Below the pieces are notes generated by a model that was not told where the DNA came from, searched no databases, and saw only the letters and a program-made list of their open reading frames with translations. The translations under genes were made by a program, and so were the position numbers. From assembly GCA_002480525.1 (NCBI GenBank), contig DLCH01000074.1, positions 19,021-36,383 of the forward strand: DNA of 17,363 nt, in the 5' to 3' direction. Positions 1 through 7,795 of this stretch are shown in pieces. The stretch's first letter is position 1. Every line of letters begins with the position of its first letter. The DNA comes from Gammaproteobacteria bacterium UBA7803. Lineage in GTDB: Bacteria; Pseudomonadota; Gammaproteobacteria; Pseudomonadales; Azotimanducaceae.

Positions 1-551
1 GGCTGGGGCTCGAGCCCCGTCTGACCCGCCTGTCCGTCGACCTCCGGGCCGATGCCGACCCCGCCGCGCTGGCCGCTGCGCTGACGGCCCGGTTCCCGGC
101 GCTGACCGCGGAACCGCGGCGGTCGATCCGCGCCCGGGCGCTGGACATCTTCGACCGGACCTTCGCCATCACCCAGGCGCTGGCGCTGCTGGCACTCACC
201 GTGGCGGTCGTCGGCACCTACAACGCGCTGGTGGCGCTGCGCCTGCAGCAGGCGCCCACCGTCCGGCTGCTCGAAGCCCAGGGCGTCGGCCGGCGGGCGC
301 TGGCGCGGCTGTCCCTGGTCAGGGCCGGCACCGTCGGCGCCATCGCCGCCCTGCTGGCGCTGCCCCTCGGGCTGGCCATGGCCTGGGCGCTGTGTGCGGT
401 GGTCAATCCCCGGGCCTTCGGCTGGACGGTGTCGCTGCATCTGCCGGTCGCCGGCTGGCTGCCGCCGCTGGTCCTGGGATTCGCGGCGGCGCTGCTGGCC
501 GGCGCCCTGCCGGCGCCGCGGGAACGGGGGGGCGATCATGGCGACGGCTAG
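1..551 (+). CDS. ABC transporter permease, FtsX family, C-terminal part (AttF/AttG-like)
   Basis: The 5' end is cut off by the window; 182 residues are readable in the frame that starts at base 3. The fragment has a soluble stretch (about residues 1-55), then three hydrophobic segments: about 58-82 (ITQALALLALTVAVVGTYNA), about 104-130, and about 148-168. This is the usual C-terminal layout of FtsX/MacB-type permeases, which work with an ATPase to move lipophilic substrates or drive periplasmic work. The motif NPRAFGWTVSLHLP before the last helix is typical of the FtsX-family permeases that sit next to AttH-like genes. The next gene is an AttH-like protein and overlaps this one by 14 bp, so an AttEFGH-type transporter is the best reading. 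The matching ATPase would lie upstream of the window. The transported substrate is unknown. Confidence 0.85.
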   Translation, partial: LGLEPRLTRLSVDLRADADPAALAAALTARFPALTAEPRRSIRARALDIFDRTFAITQALALLALTVAVVGTYNALVALRLQQAPTVRLLEAQGVGRRALARLSLVRAGTVGAIAALLALPLGLAMAWALCAVVNPRAFGWTVSLHLPVAGWLPPLVLGFAAALLAGALPAPRERGGDHGDG

Positions 552-1680
552 GCGCCGCGCATGCCGCTGGCTGCGCTGGTGGCTGCCGGCCGCCGCCTGC
601 CTGCCGTTGGCGGTCTGGGCGGCCCAGCTCCGGCTCGGCGCGGTGCTGGGCGAGGCCGACGCGGACGGCTTCGCCCGCGCCGACGCGCCGGTCGAGTTCG
701 CCTTTCCCCGGGATCACGGCGCCCACCCGGATTTCCGCAGCGAGTGGTGGTACGTCACCGCCAGCCTCGAGGACCTGGATGGCCGGCGCTTCGGCGTCCA
801 GTTCACCCTGTTCCGCCAGGCGCTGGCCCCCCGGCCGCTGACCGGAGGCCCGTGGGACGCCTGGCAGATCTACCTGGGACACCTGGCGGTGACCGACGTG
901 GCCGGTGGCCGGCACCTGCACGCCGAGCGGCTGAGCCGGGGCCATCCCCGCCTGGCCGGGGCGCGGGTCGAGCCGGCCGCCGACGGCGGGCCGCGGCTGC
1001 GGGCGATGGTGGACGGCTGGCGGCTGGAAGGGGAGGGCGCCGGCCTGGACCGAATCGCCATCCAGGCCGCCACCGCGGAACTGGCCGTCGATCTGTCGAT
1101 GGACGCGGTGAAACCGATCGTGCTGCAGGGCGATCGCGGTTTGTCGGCCAAGGGGCCGAACCAGGCGTCCTACTACTACTCGCTGCCGCGCCTCGCGGTC
1201 GCTGGGCAGGTCACCGTCGACGGTCGGGTCCGCCAGGTGACCGGCACCGCCTGGCTCGACCGGGAGTGGAGCACCAGCGTGCTGTCCGCCGGTCAGCGCG
1301 GCTGGGACTGGTTCGGCCTGCAGCTCGACGACGGCACCGAGCTGATGGCGTTTCAGCTCCGCCGCGACGGCGGCCTGCGGGACCCCTACGACCAGGGGCT
1401 GTGGGTCGACGGGGCCGGCCGGGCCGTGCAGCTCCGGACCCAGGACTTTACGATGGCGCCGCTGCGTCACTGGCGTGACGAGCAGGGCGTCGCCTGGCCG
1501 GTGGCCTGGCGGATCTCGCTGATGACGCCGGACGGTCCGCGGGCGCTGACCGTGGAGGCGGCGCTCGACGATCAGCGCATGGAGACCCTGTTCACCTACT
1601 GGGAGGGCCTGGTCACGGTGCGCGACGAGGCCGGCGAGGACATCGGAACCGGATACATGGAGCTGACGGGTTATGACTGA
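538..1680 (+). CDS. AttH / carotenoid 1,2-hydratase-like (CrtC-type) lipocalin protein
   Basis: 380 residues from the ATG at 538, chosen because it follows a G-rich RBS (about 525-533) and gives an N-terminal export signal. The same frame is open further upstream, but only inside the permease gene. Residues 1-29 are Arg-rich then hydrophobic (WLRWWLPAAACLPLAVWAA), a signal peptide or anchor. The mature part has the AttH/CrtC signatures: HPDFRSEWWYVTASL (63-77) in the first barrel, and TAWLDREWS (237-245) followed by GWDWFGLQLDDGTELMAFQL in the second. The family includes AttH of the AttEFGH ABC system and hydroxyneurosporene synthase CrtC. No carotenoid genes are nearby and the neighbour is a permease, so a periplasmic lipid- or hydrophobe-binding partner of the transporter is more likely than a carotenoid hydratase. 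The gene overlaps both neighbours (14 bp upstream, 8 bp downstream), indicating one operon. Confidence 0.88.
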   Translation: MATARRRACRWLRWWLPAAACLPLAVWAAQLRLGAVLGEADADGFARADAPVEFAFPRDHGAHPDFRSEWWYVTASLEDLDGRRFGVQFTLFRQALAPRPLTGGPWDAWQIYLGHLAVTDVAGGRHLHAERLSRGHPRLAGARVEPAADGGPRLRAMVDGWRLEGEGAGLDRIAIQAATAELAVDLSMDAVKPIVLQGDRGLSAKGPNQASYYYSLPRLAVAGQVTVDGRVRQVTGTAWLDREWSTSVLSAGQRGWDWFGLQLDDGTELMAFQLRRDGGLRDPYDQGLWVDGAGRAVQLRTQDFTMAPLRHWRDEQGVAWPVAWRISLMTPDGPRALTVEAALDDQRMETLFTYWEGLVTVRDEAGEDIGTGYMELTGYD

Positions 1681-2257
1681 CCGACTGGACTGGCCGCTGG
1701 AGGAGAGCCGCGAGGGCGAGGACCTGATCCTGTTCCGGGCCCGCTACGACATGCGCCGGCACCCGCTGACCGACGACGTGATGAAACGCATCGTGCTGCA
1801 GTCCGTGGACTGGGTGAACGTGGTGGCCCTGACCGACGACGACCAGGCCGTGATGATCCGCCAGTTCCGCTTCGGCGTCGGCTACACCACGCTGGAGGTG
1901 CCTGGCGGCATGGTGGACCCGGGCGAGGATCCGCTCACCGCCGCGCAGCGCGAGCTCATGGAGGAAACCGGCTACGGCGGCGGCTCCTGGGACTACCTCG
2001 GCGCCGTCGAGCCCAATCCGGCGGTGCAGGACAACCTGTGCCACCACTATCTGGCGCGGGGGGTGCGCCGCCAGGGGCCGCAGGCCCTGTCCGGGGGCGA
2101 GGCGATCCGGCTGGAGCTGATGTCCACGGCGGCGGTGATCGAGGCGTCGCGCAGCGGCGAGATCAAGCACGCCCTGGCCCTGTCCGCGCTGTCGCGGGTG
2201 TTCCAGCTCTGGCCGCTGCCGTTTCTGCACGCGGGCGGGGCCGCCTCCGGGGCGTGA
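1673..2257 (+). CDS. NUDIX hydrolase (ADP-ribose pyrophosphatase-like)
   Basis: 194 residues. The ATG at 1673 overlaps the end of the attH-like gene (ATGACTGA), so translational coupling is likely. A complete Nudix box is present at residues 79-101: G, five residues, E84, seven residues, then REL-EE-G (R93, E94, E97, E98). The preceding MIRQFRFGVGYTTLEVPGG matches the ADP-ribose/nucleoside-diphosphate-sugar pyrophosphatase branch, which hydrolyses X-linked nucleoside diphosphates using Mg2+ held by the REUXEE glutamates. The protein is cytoplasmic with no signal peptide. The C-terminal tail after about residue 175 is hydrophobic and Ala/Gly-rich. Why it sits in a transporter operon is unclear. 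The exact substrate cannot be read from the sequence. Confidence 0.9.
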   Translation: MTDRLDWPLEESREGEDLILFRARYDMRRHPLTDDVMKRIVLQSVDWVNVVALTDDDQAVMIRQFRFGVGYTTLEVPGGMVDPGEDPLTAAQRELMEETGYGGGSWDYLGAVEPNPAVQDNLCHHYLARGVRRQGPQALSGGEAIRLELMSTAAVIEASRSGEIKHALALSALSRVFQLWPLPFLHAGGAASGA

Positions 2258-2297
2258 ACCCTGCCGGGGGTGTCTCGCCGGCGGAAATGAGGTCACA

Positions 2298-4592
2298 ATG
2301 CGGCTGACGGACATGGGCATGGGCACTGTGGCAGAGGGGTCTGTTTCAACGTCTGACTCTCGGACGGAGCGGACGGGGCGCGACCCGGGGACGGACCCGG
2401 GTGAGGGCGGCCCGGACGCGCCTGCCGCGATCCTGCTGGTCGACGACAAACCCGAACTGCTCGACAGCCTCCACCAGCTCGTGACCCTGCACGGCTATCG
2501 CCCCGACAAGGCGCTGGGCGGCCAGGCCGCCATCGAGGCGCTGGGCGCCCGGGCGTACGACGTCGTGCTGCTCGATCTGGTCATGCCCGGCGTCAGCGGC
2601 CACGACGTCCTCGACTTCGCCGCCCGGGAATCGCTGCCCTGCAAGATCATCGTGGTGAGCGGCGACGCCAGCTACAGCGGCGTCAAGCATGCCCTGCACC
2701 GGGGCGCGTTCGACTTCGTGAAGAAGCCCTACGAGGCGAGCGAGCTGATGGCCACCCTGGAGACCGCGCTGCGCCAGTGCCGGCTGGAAGCCGACAACGC
2801 ACGCATGGCGAAGCGCCTCGAGGAGTCCGAGGCGCTGCACCGCTTCATCGTCAATCACTCGCCGGACCTCATCTACATGCTCGACCGGCACGGCTGCTTC
2901 ACCTTCCTCAACGACCGGGTCGAGTCGCTGCTCGGCTATCGGCGGGAGGAGCTGATCGGCCGGCACTACAGCGAAATCGTCGACCCCGAGGACGTCGAGC
3001 GGGCCCGTCACCTGTTCGACGAGCGGCGCATCGGCCGGCGGGCGGCGAGCAACGTCGAGATCCGCCTGAAGAGCCGGCGCCGGTCCCAGGGCGACCGGGT
3101 GTTCCAGAACCACGTCGTGTGGGCCGAGCTGACCGCCATGGGCGTGTACCGCGATCCGCGCGAGCGGCGGCGCGAGGGCTTCGTCGGCAGCTACGGCACG
3201 GCGCGGGACATCACCGCCCGCAAGGAAGCCGAGGAGGTCATCAACTTCCAGGCCTACCACGACCTGCTGACCCGTCTGCCCAACCGCGCTCTGCTGCGCG
3301 ACCGGCTGTCGCTGGCGATCGCCCAGGCCGAGCGCAACAAGCGCAAGCTCGCGGTCATGTTTCTCGATCTCGACCGGTTCAAGGTGGTCAACGACACCCT
3401 CGGCCACACGGTGGGCGACCGGCTGCTGAAAGCGGTGGCGAACCGGCTGCGGAGCTGTCTGCGCAGCGGTGACACGCTGTCCCGGTTCGGCGGCGACGAG
3501 TTCATGCTGCTGCTGCCGGAAATACGCACCCGGGACGACGTCGTGGTCATCGCCGACAAGATCCTCGACCGGCTGAACGCGCCGTTCAGCATCGACGGCC
3601 ACGAGCTGTACGTCGGGGCCAGCATCGGCATCGCCATGTACCCGGAGGCCGGTGACCGGGAGGAAGCGCTGATTCAGAACGCCGACGTGGCGATGTATCA
3701 CGTCAAGGGCCAGATGCGCAGCGGCTACCAGTTCTACGCCCCGGAGCTCAGTCATCAGTTCGCCACCCGGCTATCCATGGAGCGGGACCTGCGGGCCGCG
3801 CTGGCCCAGGGCGAACTGACGGTGCACTACCAGCCCCAGGTGGACCTCGTCAGCGGCGCCATCGCCGCGGTGGAGGCCCTGGTCCGCTGGCAGCATCCCG
3901 TCGAGGGCCTGCTGCTGCCCGAGCGGTTCATCGCGCTGGCGGAGGAGACCGGGCTGATCGCACAGCTCGACGACACGGTGCAGCGTCAGGCGTTCGCGGA
4001 TGCCGCGCGCTGGCGCAGCCACGGCGCGCCGGAGCTGCGGCTCGCGGTCAACGTATCGGCGGTGCAGCTCGCCCAGGACAACTTCGTTCAGCGGTTCGCC
4101 GCCAATCTCGATGCCGCCGGGCTGCCCGGGTCCGCGGTCATCGTCGACATCACGGAGAACACCCTGCTGCGCGACATCGAGGTCATCGTGCCGCGCCTGA
4201 AGGCGCTGGAGCGTCTGGGGGTGACCATCGCGGTGGACGATTTCGGCACGGGCTATTCGTCGGTCGGCTACCTGCATCAGTTCCCGGTGAGCGCGCTCAA
4301 GGTCGACGGCACGTTCGTCGGCGACATCCGCGCCGACGACGGCGGCGCGCCGGTGCTGGACGCCATCGCCGCCATGGCCGGTGGCCTGCGGCTGTCGCTG
4401 GCCGCGGAGGGCGTCGAGAATCAGGCCCAGCTCGGCTATCTGGCCCGGCGCGGCTGCGGCCACGCCCAGGGCTTCGTGTTCAGCCGGGCGTTGCCGGCCG
4501 GCGCCATGTCCCGGGTGCTGGCCGAGGATCCCTATCGAGCGCTGGTGGCGGCGCAGCGCCGCTCCGCGGCGGCGGCCAGCGAAGTACTCTGA
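2298..4592 (+). CDS. Response regulator with PAS, GGDEF and EAL domains (c-di-GMP turnover)
   Basis: 764 residues. ATG 2298 follows GAGG at 2289-2292. Residues 1-42 are polar and probably disordered. The receiver domain is at about 43-160, with acidic pocket D49/D50, phosphoacceptor D93 (LLDLVMPG), S121 and K143 (KKP). A PAS domain spans about 175-310 (HSPDLIYMLDRHG). The GGDEF domain spans about 315-480, with an intact GGDEF at 398-402 and an inhibitory RxxD site at 389-392. The EAL domain spans about 492-745, with E526-A-L, N585, E620, D647/D648 (DDFGTGYSS), K668, E704 and Q724 in place. Both a diguanylate cyclase and a c-di-GMP phosphodiesterase therefore look catalytically competent. Activity is presumably set by phosphorylation of D93 and a PAS ligand or partner. 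No histidine kinase gene is in the window. The next gene starts 7 bp downstream. Confidence 0.95.
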   Translation: MRLTDMGMGTVAEGSVSTSDSRTERTGRDPGTDPGEGGPDAPAAILLVDDKPELLDSLHQLVTLHGYRPDKALGGQAAIEALGARAYDVVLLDLVMPGVSGHDVLDFAARESLPCKIIVVSGDASYSGVKHALHRGAFDFVKKPYEASELMATLETALRQCRLEADNARMAKRLEESEALHRFIVNHSPDLIYMLDRHGCFTFLNDRVESLLGYRREELIGRHYSEIVDPEDVERARHLFDERRIGRRAASNVEIRLKSRRRSQGDRVFQNHVVWAELTAMGVYRDPRERRREGFVGSYGTARDITARKEAEEVINFQAYHDLLTRLPNRALLRDRLSLAIAQAERNKRKLAVMFLDLDRFKVVNDTLGHTVGDRLLKAVANRLRSCLRSGDTLSRFGGDEFMLLLPEIRTRDDVVVIADKILDRLNAPFSIDGHELYVGASIGIAMYPEAGDREEALIQNADVAMYHVKGQMRSGYQFYAPELSHQFATRLSMERDLRAALAQGELTVHYQPQVDLVSGAIAAVEALVRWQHPVEGLLLPERFIALAEETGLIAQLDDTVQRQAFADAARWRSHGAPELRLAVNVSAVQLAQDNFVQRFAANLDAAGLPGSAVIVDITENTLLRDIEVIVPRLKALERLGVTIAVDDFGTGYSSVGYLHQFPVSALKVDGTFVGDIRADDGGAPVLDAIAAMAGGLRLSLAAEGVENQAQLGYLARRGCGHAQGFVFSRALPAGAMSRVLAEDPYRALVAAQRRSAAAASEVL

Positions 4593-4599
4593 AGGCACC

Positions 4600-5826
4600 A
4601 TGAAAGGCTTCACCACCCGCATCGTTCACAGCGATCGCCAGGAGGCGATCGAGCACGGCTCACTGCACAAGCCGATTCACGCCAACGTCGCCTACGGCTA
4701 CGAGGACGCCCGGGATCTGGCCGCGGTGTTCCAGGGCACGAAGGCCGGCTACAGCTACGGGCGCCAGATCAATCCCACGGTGGAGGCCCTGGAGCGCAAG
4801 ATCAGCCGCATGGAGGACGGCCTGCAGTCGGTGTGCTTCGGCACCGGCATGGCCGCCATCGGCACCATGCTGTTCGCGCTGCTGCGCCAGGGCGATCACT
4901 TCGTGTCGAGCTCGTTCCTGTTCGGCAACACCAACAGCCTGTTCCAGAGCTTCGACGCCCACGGCGTCGACGTGTCCTTCGTGGATGCCACGGACGTCGC
5001 GGCGGTGGCGGATGCGGTGACCGAACGCACCCGGCTGGTGTTCGTCGAGACCATCGCCAATCCCCGCACCCAGGTCACCGCCCTGGAGGAGATCGGCGAG
5101 CTGTGCCGCGAGCGGGGGCTGGTCTACGTGGTGGACAACACCATGACGTCGCCCTACCTGTTCCAGCCCAAGGCCGTCGGCGCGAGCCTGGTGGTGAACA
5201 GCCTGACCAAGTACATCGGCGGCCACGGCAACGCCCTGGGCGGCGCCGTGACCGAGATGGGCACCTTCGACTGGGGTGGTTTCGACAACATCTACGAGAC
5301 CTATCGCAAGGGCGAGCCGGCGAAGTGGGCGATCACCCAGATCAAGAAGAAGGGGCTGCGCGACTTCGGCGCCTCCCTGGGGCCGGAGGCGGCTCATCAC
5401 ATCGCCATGGGCGCGGAGACCCTGGGGCTGCGGCTGGAGCGCCAGTGTGCGAACAGCCGGGCCCTGACCCGGTGGCTCGACGCCCATCCCCGGGTCAAGC
5501 GGGTCTACTATCCGGGCCTCGAGAGCCACCCGGAACACCATCGCGCGGAGCGCCTGTTCCGTCATCCCGGGGCGCTGTTCAGCTTCGAGCTCACCGGCGA
5601 CGTGGACATCTGGGACTTCATGAACCGGCTCCAGGTGGTGGTGAAGTCGAGCAATCTCGGCGACAACCGCACCCTGGCCATTCCGGTGGCACACACGATC
5701 TATTACGAGATGGGCCCGGCGCGCCGCGCCAGCATGGGCATCGACGACTCGCTGATCCGGATTTCCGTCGGCATCGAGGACACGGACGATCTGCTCGCCG
5801 ACTTCGAGGCCGCGCTGGACGGCTGA
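4600..5826 (+). CDS. PLP-dependent transsulfuration enzyme (cystathionine gamma-synthase / O-acetylhomoserine sulfhydrylase family)
   Basis: 408 residues. ATG 4600 is chosen because it lies 7 bp after the upstream stop with GAAGG just before it, and the N-terminus MKGFTTRIVHSDRQ matches the family start. Features of the Cys/Met metabolism PLP family are: SYGRQINPT (52-60), which holds the PLP-phosphate contact of the partner subunit; D179 in VVDNTMTSPYLFQP; and the Schiff-base lysine K204 in NSLTKYIGGHGNALGG. A longer segment between about 220 and 270 (DNIYETYRKGEPAKW) resembles O-acetylhomoserine sulfhydrylases or methionine gamma-lyases more than compact MetB. Possible reactions are gamma-replacement (homocysteine or cystathionine synthesis) or gamma-elimination; the sequence alone does not separate them. 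No met genes lie nearby. An SDR follows after 26 bp, probably co-transcribed. Confidence 0.9.
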   Translation: MKGFTTRIVHSDRQEAIEHGSLHKPIHANVAYGYEDARDLAAVFQGTKAGYSYGRQINPTVEALERKISRMEDGLQSVCFGTGMAAIGTMLFALLRQGDHFVSSSFLFGNTNSLFQSFDAHGVDVSFVDATDVAAVADAVTERTRLVFVETIANPRTQVTALEEIGELCRERGLVYVVDNTMTSPYLFQPKAVGASLVVNSLTKYIGGHGNALGGAVTEMGTFDWGGFDNIYETYRKGEPAKWAITQIKKKGLRDFGASLGPEAAHHIAMGAETLGLRLERQCANSRALTRWLDAHPRVKRVYYPGLESHPEHHRAERLFRHPGALFSFELTGDVDIWDFMNRLQVVVKSSNLGDNRTLAIPVAHTIYYEMGPARRASMGIDDSLIRISVGIEDTDDLLADFEAALDG

Positions 5827-5852
5827 TTCGACCAACCGAAACGGGGGAGACC

Positions 5853-6617
5853 ATGGACCGACTGAAAGACAAGGTGGCGGTGATCACCGGCGGCGCCGGC
5901 GGCATCGGCCGGGCGGCCGGCAAGCTGTTCGCCGCCGAGGGCGCGAGCGTGCTGCTGGTCGACCTCGACGAGGACGCCCTCAAGCAGGCCGTGGCCGAAT
6001 CCGGCAGCAACCGGGTGAGCTACTTCGTCGGCGACGTCACCCGCGCCGCCGACAACCAGGCCATGTTCGAGACGGCCACGGAGCGCTACGGCGGCGTCGA
6101 CGTGTTCCTCGCCAATGCCGGCATCGAGGGCGACGTGAAGTCCATCGTCGAGTACGACGAGGACCGCTTCGATCAGGTGCTGGGCGTGAACGTCAAAGGC
6201 GTGTTCCTGGGGCTCAAGTCCGCCATCCCCGCCATGCAGGCCCGGGGCGGCGGCAGCGTGGTCATCACCTCCTCGGTGGCCGGCGTGACCGGCGCGGCCG
6301 GCGTCTCGGCCTACGTGACCAGCAAGCACGCGGTGATCGGCCTGATGCGCACGGCGGCCAAGGAGTGCGCGCCCCTCAACATCCGGGTGAACACCGTCAA
6401 TCCGTCGCCGGTGGAGACCAGGATGATGCGCAGCCTCGAGGAAGGTATGCTGCCGGGCTCGGCGGAGGCCGCCAAGGAAGCCATGACGGCGTCGATCCCC
6501 ATGGGCCGCTACGGCACGCCGGACGAGATCGCCCGGGTGATGCTGTTCCTGGCCAGCGAGGACAGCGCCTGGATCACCGGCTCCGTCTACATGGCCGACG
6601 GCGGTTTCACCGCCTGA
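5853..6617 (+). CDS. SDR family NAD(P)-dependent oxidoreductase
   Basis: 254 residues, the usual size of a classical short-chain dehydrogenase. ATG 5853 has a strong RBS (GGGGGAG at 5842-5848). It carries the Rossmann glycine motif TGGAGGIG (12-19), acidic D37 after beta-2 (VDLDE), suggesting NAD(H) over NADP(H), NAG at 88-90, catalytic S141 in TSSVAG, and Y154/K158 in SAYVTSKHA. The C-terminus WITGSVYMADGGFTA is the standard SDR end. The substrate is probably a secondary alcohol or 3-hydroxyacyl compound but is not identifiable. It lies 26 bp after the PLP enzyme and likely shares its transcript. The last 26 bp, including the TGA, are the first copy of a tandem repeat that continues past the stop codon. 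Confidence 0.92.
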   Translation: MDRLKDKVAVITGGAGGIGRAAGKLFAAEGASVLLVDLDEDALKQAVAESGSNRVSYFVGDVTRAADNQAMFETATERYGGVDVFLANAGIEGDVKSIVEYDEDRFDQVLGVNVKGVFLGLKSAIPAMQARGGGSVVITSSVAGVTGAAGVSAYVTSKHAVIGLMRTAAKECAPLNIRVNTVNPSPVETRMMRSLEEGMLPGSAEAAKEAMTASIPMGRYGTPDEIARVMLFLASEDSAWITGSVYMADGGFTA

Positions 6618-6698
6618 TGGGCTGACGGCGGTTTCACCGCCTGATGGGCCGACGGCGGTTTCACCGCCTGATGGGCTGATGGCGGATTCACCGCCTGA
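6592..6698 (+). repeat. Tandem 27-bp repeat duplicating the 3' end and stop codon of the SDR gene
   Basis: Four consecutive copies at 6592-6617 (26 bp, the real gene end), 6618-6644, 6645-6671 and 6672-6698. Each later copy, read in the frame of the SDR gene, spells W-A-D-G-G-F-T-A-stop, while the gene itself ends M-A-D-G-G-F-T-A-stop. Differences between copies 2-4 are third-base changes only (GCT/GCC, GAC/GAT, GGT/GGA). Each copy also holds a short hairpin, GGCGGT-TTC-ACCGCC (one mismatch in copy 4). The likely origin is slipped-strand duplication of the gene end. The hairpins could help protect or end the transcript. Confidence 0.92.
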
Positions 6699-6716
6699 CG
6701 ACCGTCGCCGCCATGC

Positions 6717-6741
6717 GTGGGAGCGGTCTCCAGACCGCGAT
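6717..6741 (+). repeat. REP-like palindrome (single)
   Basis: A 25-bp element starting GTGGGAGCGG and ending ACCGCGAT. The core GCGGTCT-CC-AGACCGC is a perfect 7-bp stem. It shares its ends (GTRGGAGCG ... CGCGAT) with the elements near 6782, 14767, 14877, 17279 and 17344, but has different inner arm bases that still pair. It lies between the SDR repeat and purC. Confidence 0.8.
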
Positions 6742-6781
6742 GGCTGCGCCACCGCCTGACGGATTGCGACATCGACACCTT

Positions 6782-6840
6782 GTAGGAGCGGCCTCCCGGC
6801 CGCGATCATCCTCATCGCTGCCCCCTGGCGGCGCTCCTGC
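6782..6840 (+). repeat. REP pair in inverted orientation (BIME-like), upstream of purC
   Basis: The forward element at 6782-6806 begins GTAGGAGCGG, with core stem GCGGCC-TCCC-GGCCGC. A degenerate reverse element at 6814-6840 begins ATCGCTG and ends GCGCTCCTGC, which in reverse complement reads GCAGGAGCGCC...CAGCGAT. The pair could fold as two hairpins or one long one. It ends 24 bp before the purC start codon, so it would lie in or just before the purC leader. No clear sigma-70 promoter is visible in the rest of this gap. Confidence 0.75.
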
Positions 6841-6864
6841 AGAAACCAACGACACGGAACAGAC

Positions 6865-7788
6865 ATGACCGAAGCACTGCTGGAAACCCATCTCGACCTC
6901 CCCAACCGCCGCTCCGGCAAGGTGCGCGACATCTACGACGTCGAGCTCGCCGGCGGCGAGCAGGCCCTGCTCATCGTCGCCACCGACCGGGTGAGCGCCT
7001 TCGACGTGGTGATGGAGAACGGCCTGCCGGGCAAGGGCGTCGTGCTGACCCAGATCTCCAAGTTCTGGTTCGAGCATTTCGGCGCCACCGTCGACCACCA
7101 CCTGATCTCCACCGACGCCGCGGACGTGCCCGGCCTGACCGACGCGCAGCGCCGCCAGCTCGACCGCCGCATCATGCTCTGCCGCAAGACCGAGGTGGTG
7201 CCCATCGAGTGCATCGCCCGGGGCTACATCACCGGCAGCGGCTGGAAGGACTACCAGCGCAGCGGCGCGGTGTGCGGCATTCCGCTGCCCAAGGGGCTGC
7301 GCAACAGCGACCGGCTCGAAAAACCCCTGTTCACGCCCTCCACCAAGGCGGAGACCGGCCACGACGAGAACATCAGCTTCGACGAGGGCGCGGAGATCGT
7401 CGGCGCCGACCTGATGGGCTGGCTGCGGGACACGACCCTCGATCTCTACACCCGGGCCCGGGACTACGCGCTGGAGCGCGGCATCATCCTGGCCGACACC
7501 AAGTTCGAGTTCGGCCGCCTGCCCGGCCGGGAGGCGCCGCTGCTGATCGACGAGATCTTCACCCCGGACAGCTCCCGGTTCTGGCCCGCCGACCAGTGGC
7601 AGCCGGGCGGCGAGCAGCCGAGCTTCGACAAGCAGATCGTGCGCAACTACCTGGAGACCCAGGTGGCCGAGGGCAAGTGGGACAAGACCCCGCCCGGGCC
7701 GAAGCTGCCGGACGAGGTGATCGACAAGACCATGGGCCGCTACCTGGAGGCCTACGAGCGGCTCACCGGCAGCGCGCTGACGCTGTAA
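6865..7788 (+). CDS. purC: Phosphoribosylaminoimidazole-succinocarboxamide synthase (SAICAR synthase)
   Basis: 307 residues, the long form (as in yeast Ade1 and many proteobacteria) rather than the roughly 237-aa E. coli form. It joins CAIR and aspartate with ATP to form SAICAR in de novo purine synthesis, in the cytoplasm. Diagnostic motifs are GKVRDIYDV (18-26) for the nucleotide loop, ATDRVSAFDVVM (39-50), EVVPIECIARGYITGSGW (SAICAR synthetase signature 1), ILADTKFEFG and LIDEIFTPDSSRFW (signature 2). ATG 6865 is the first start after the REP pair. It has no strong Shine-Dalgarno (GGAAC at about 6856), but the N-terminus MTEALLETHLDLPN is the usual one. It has no purine gene neighbours here, as is common for purC. 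A hydrolase gene follows after 7 bp. Confidence 0.96.
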   Translation: MTEALLETHLDLPNRRSGKVRDIYDVELAGGEQALLIVATDRVSAFDVVMENGLPGKGVVLTQISKFWFEHFGATVDHHLISTDAADVPGLTDAQRRQLDRRIMLCRKTEVVPIECIARGYITGSGWKDYQRSGAVCGIPLPKGLRNSDRLEKPLFTPSTKAETGHDENISFDEGAEIVGADLMGWLRDTTLDLYTRARDYALERGIILADTKFEFGRLPGREAPLLIDEIFTPDSSRFWPADQWQPGGEQPSFDKQIVRNYLETQVAEGKWDKTPPGPKLPDEVIDKTMGRYLEAYERLTGSALTL

Positions 7789-7795
7789 GCGAGCC

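Noticed and set aside
394..537. Earlier start for the AttH-like gene inside the permease gene
   Set aside because: The extra 48 residues are Arg/Cys/Trp-rich shadow sequence ahead of an evident signal peptide that begins at ATG 538.
538..1680. True carotenoid 1,2-hydratase
   Set aside because: No carotenoid biosynthesis genes are present, and the gene overlaps an FtsX-type permease, which fits the AttH role better.
2346..3755. 469-codon minus-strand open frame
   Set aside because: Antisense to the receiver-PAS-GGDEF coding region, with a composition typical of high-GC shadow translation.
6592..6698. CRISPR array
   Set aside because: The repeats are contiguous with no unique spacers and derive from the end of a coding gene.
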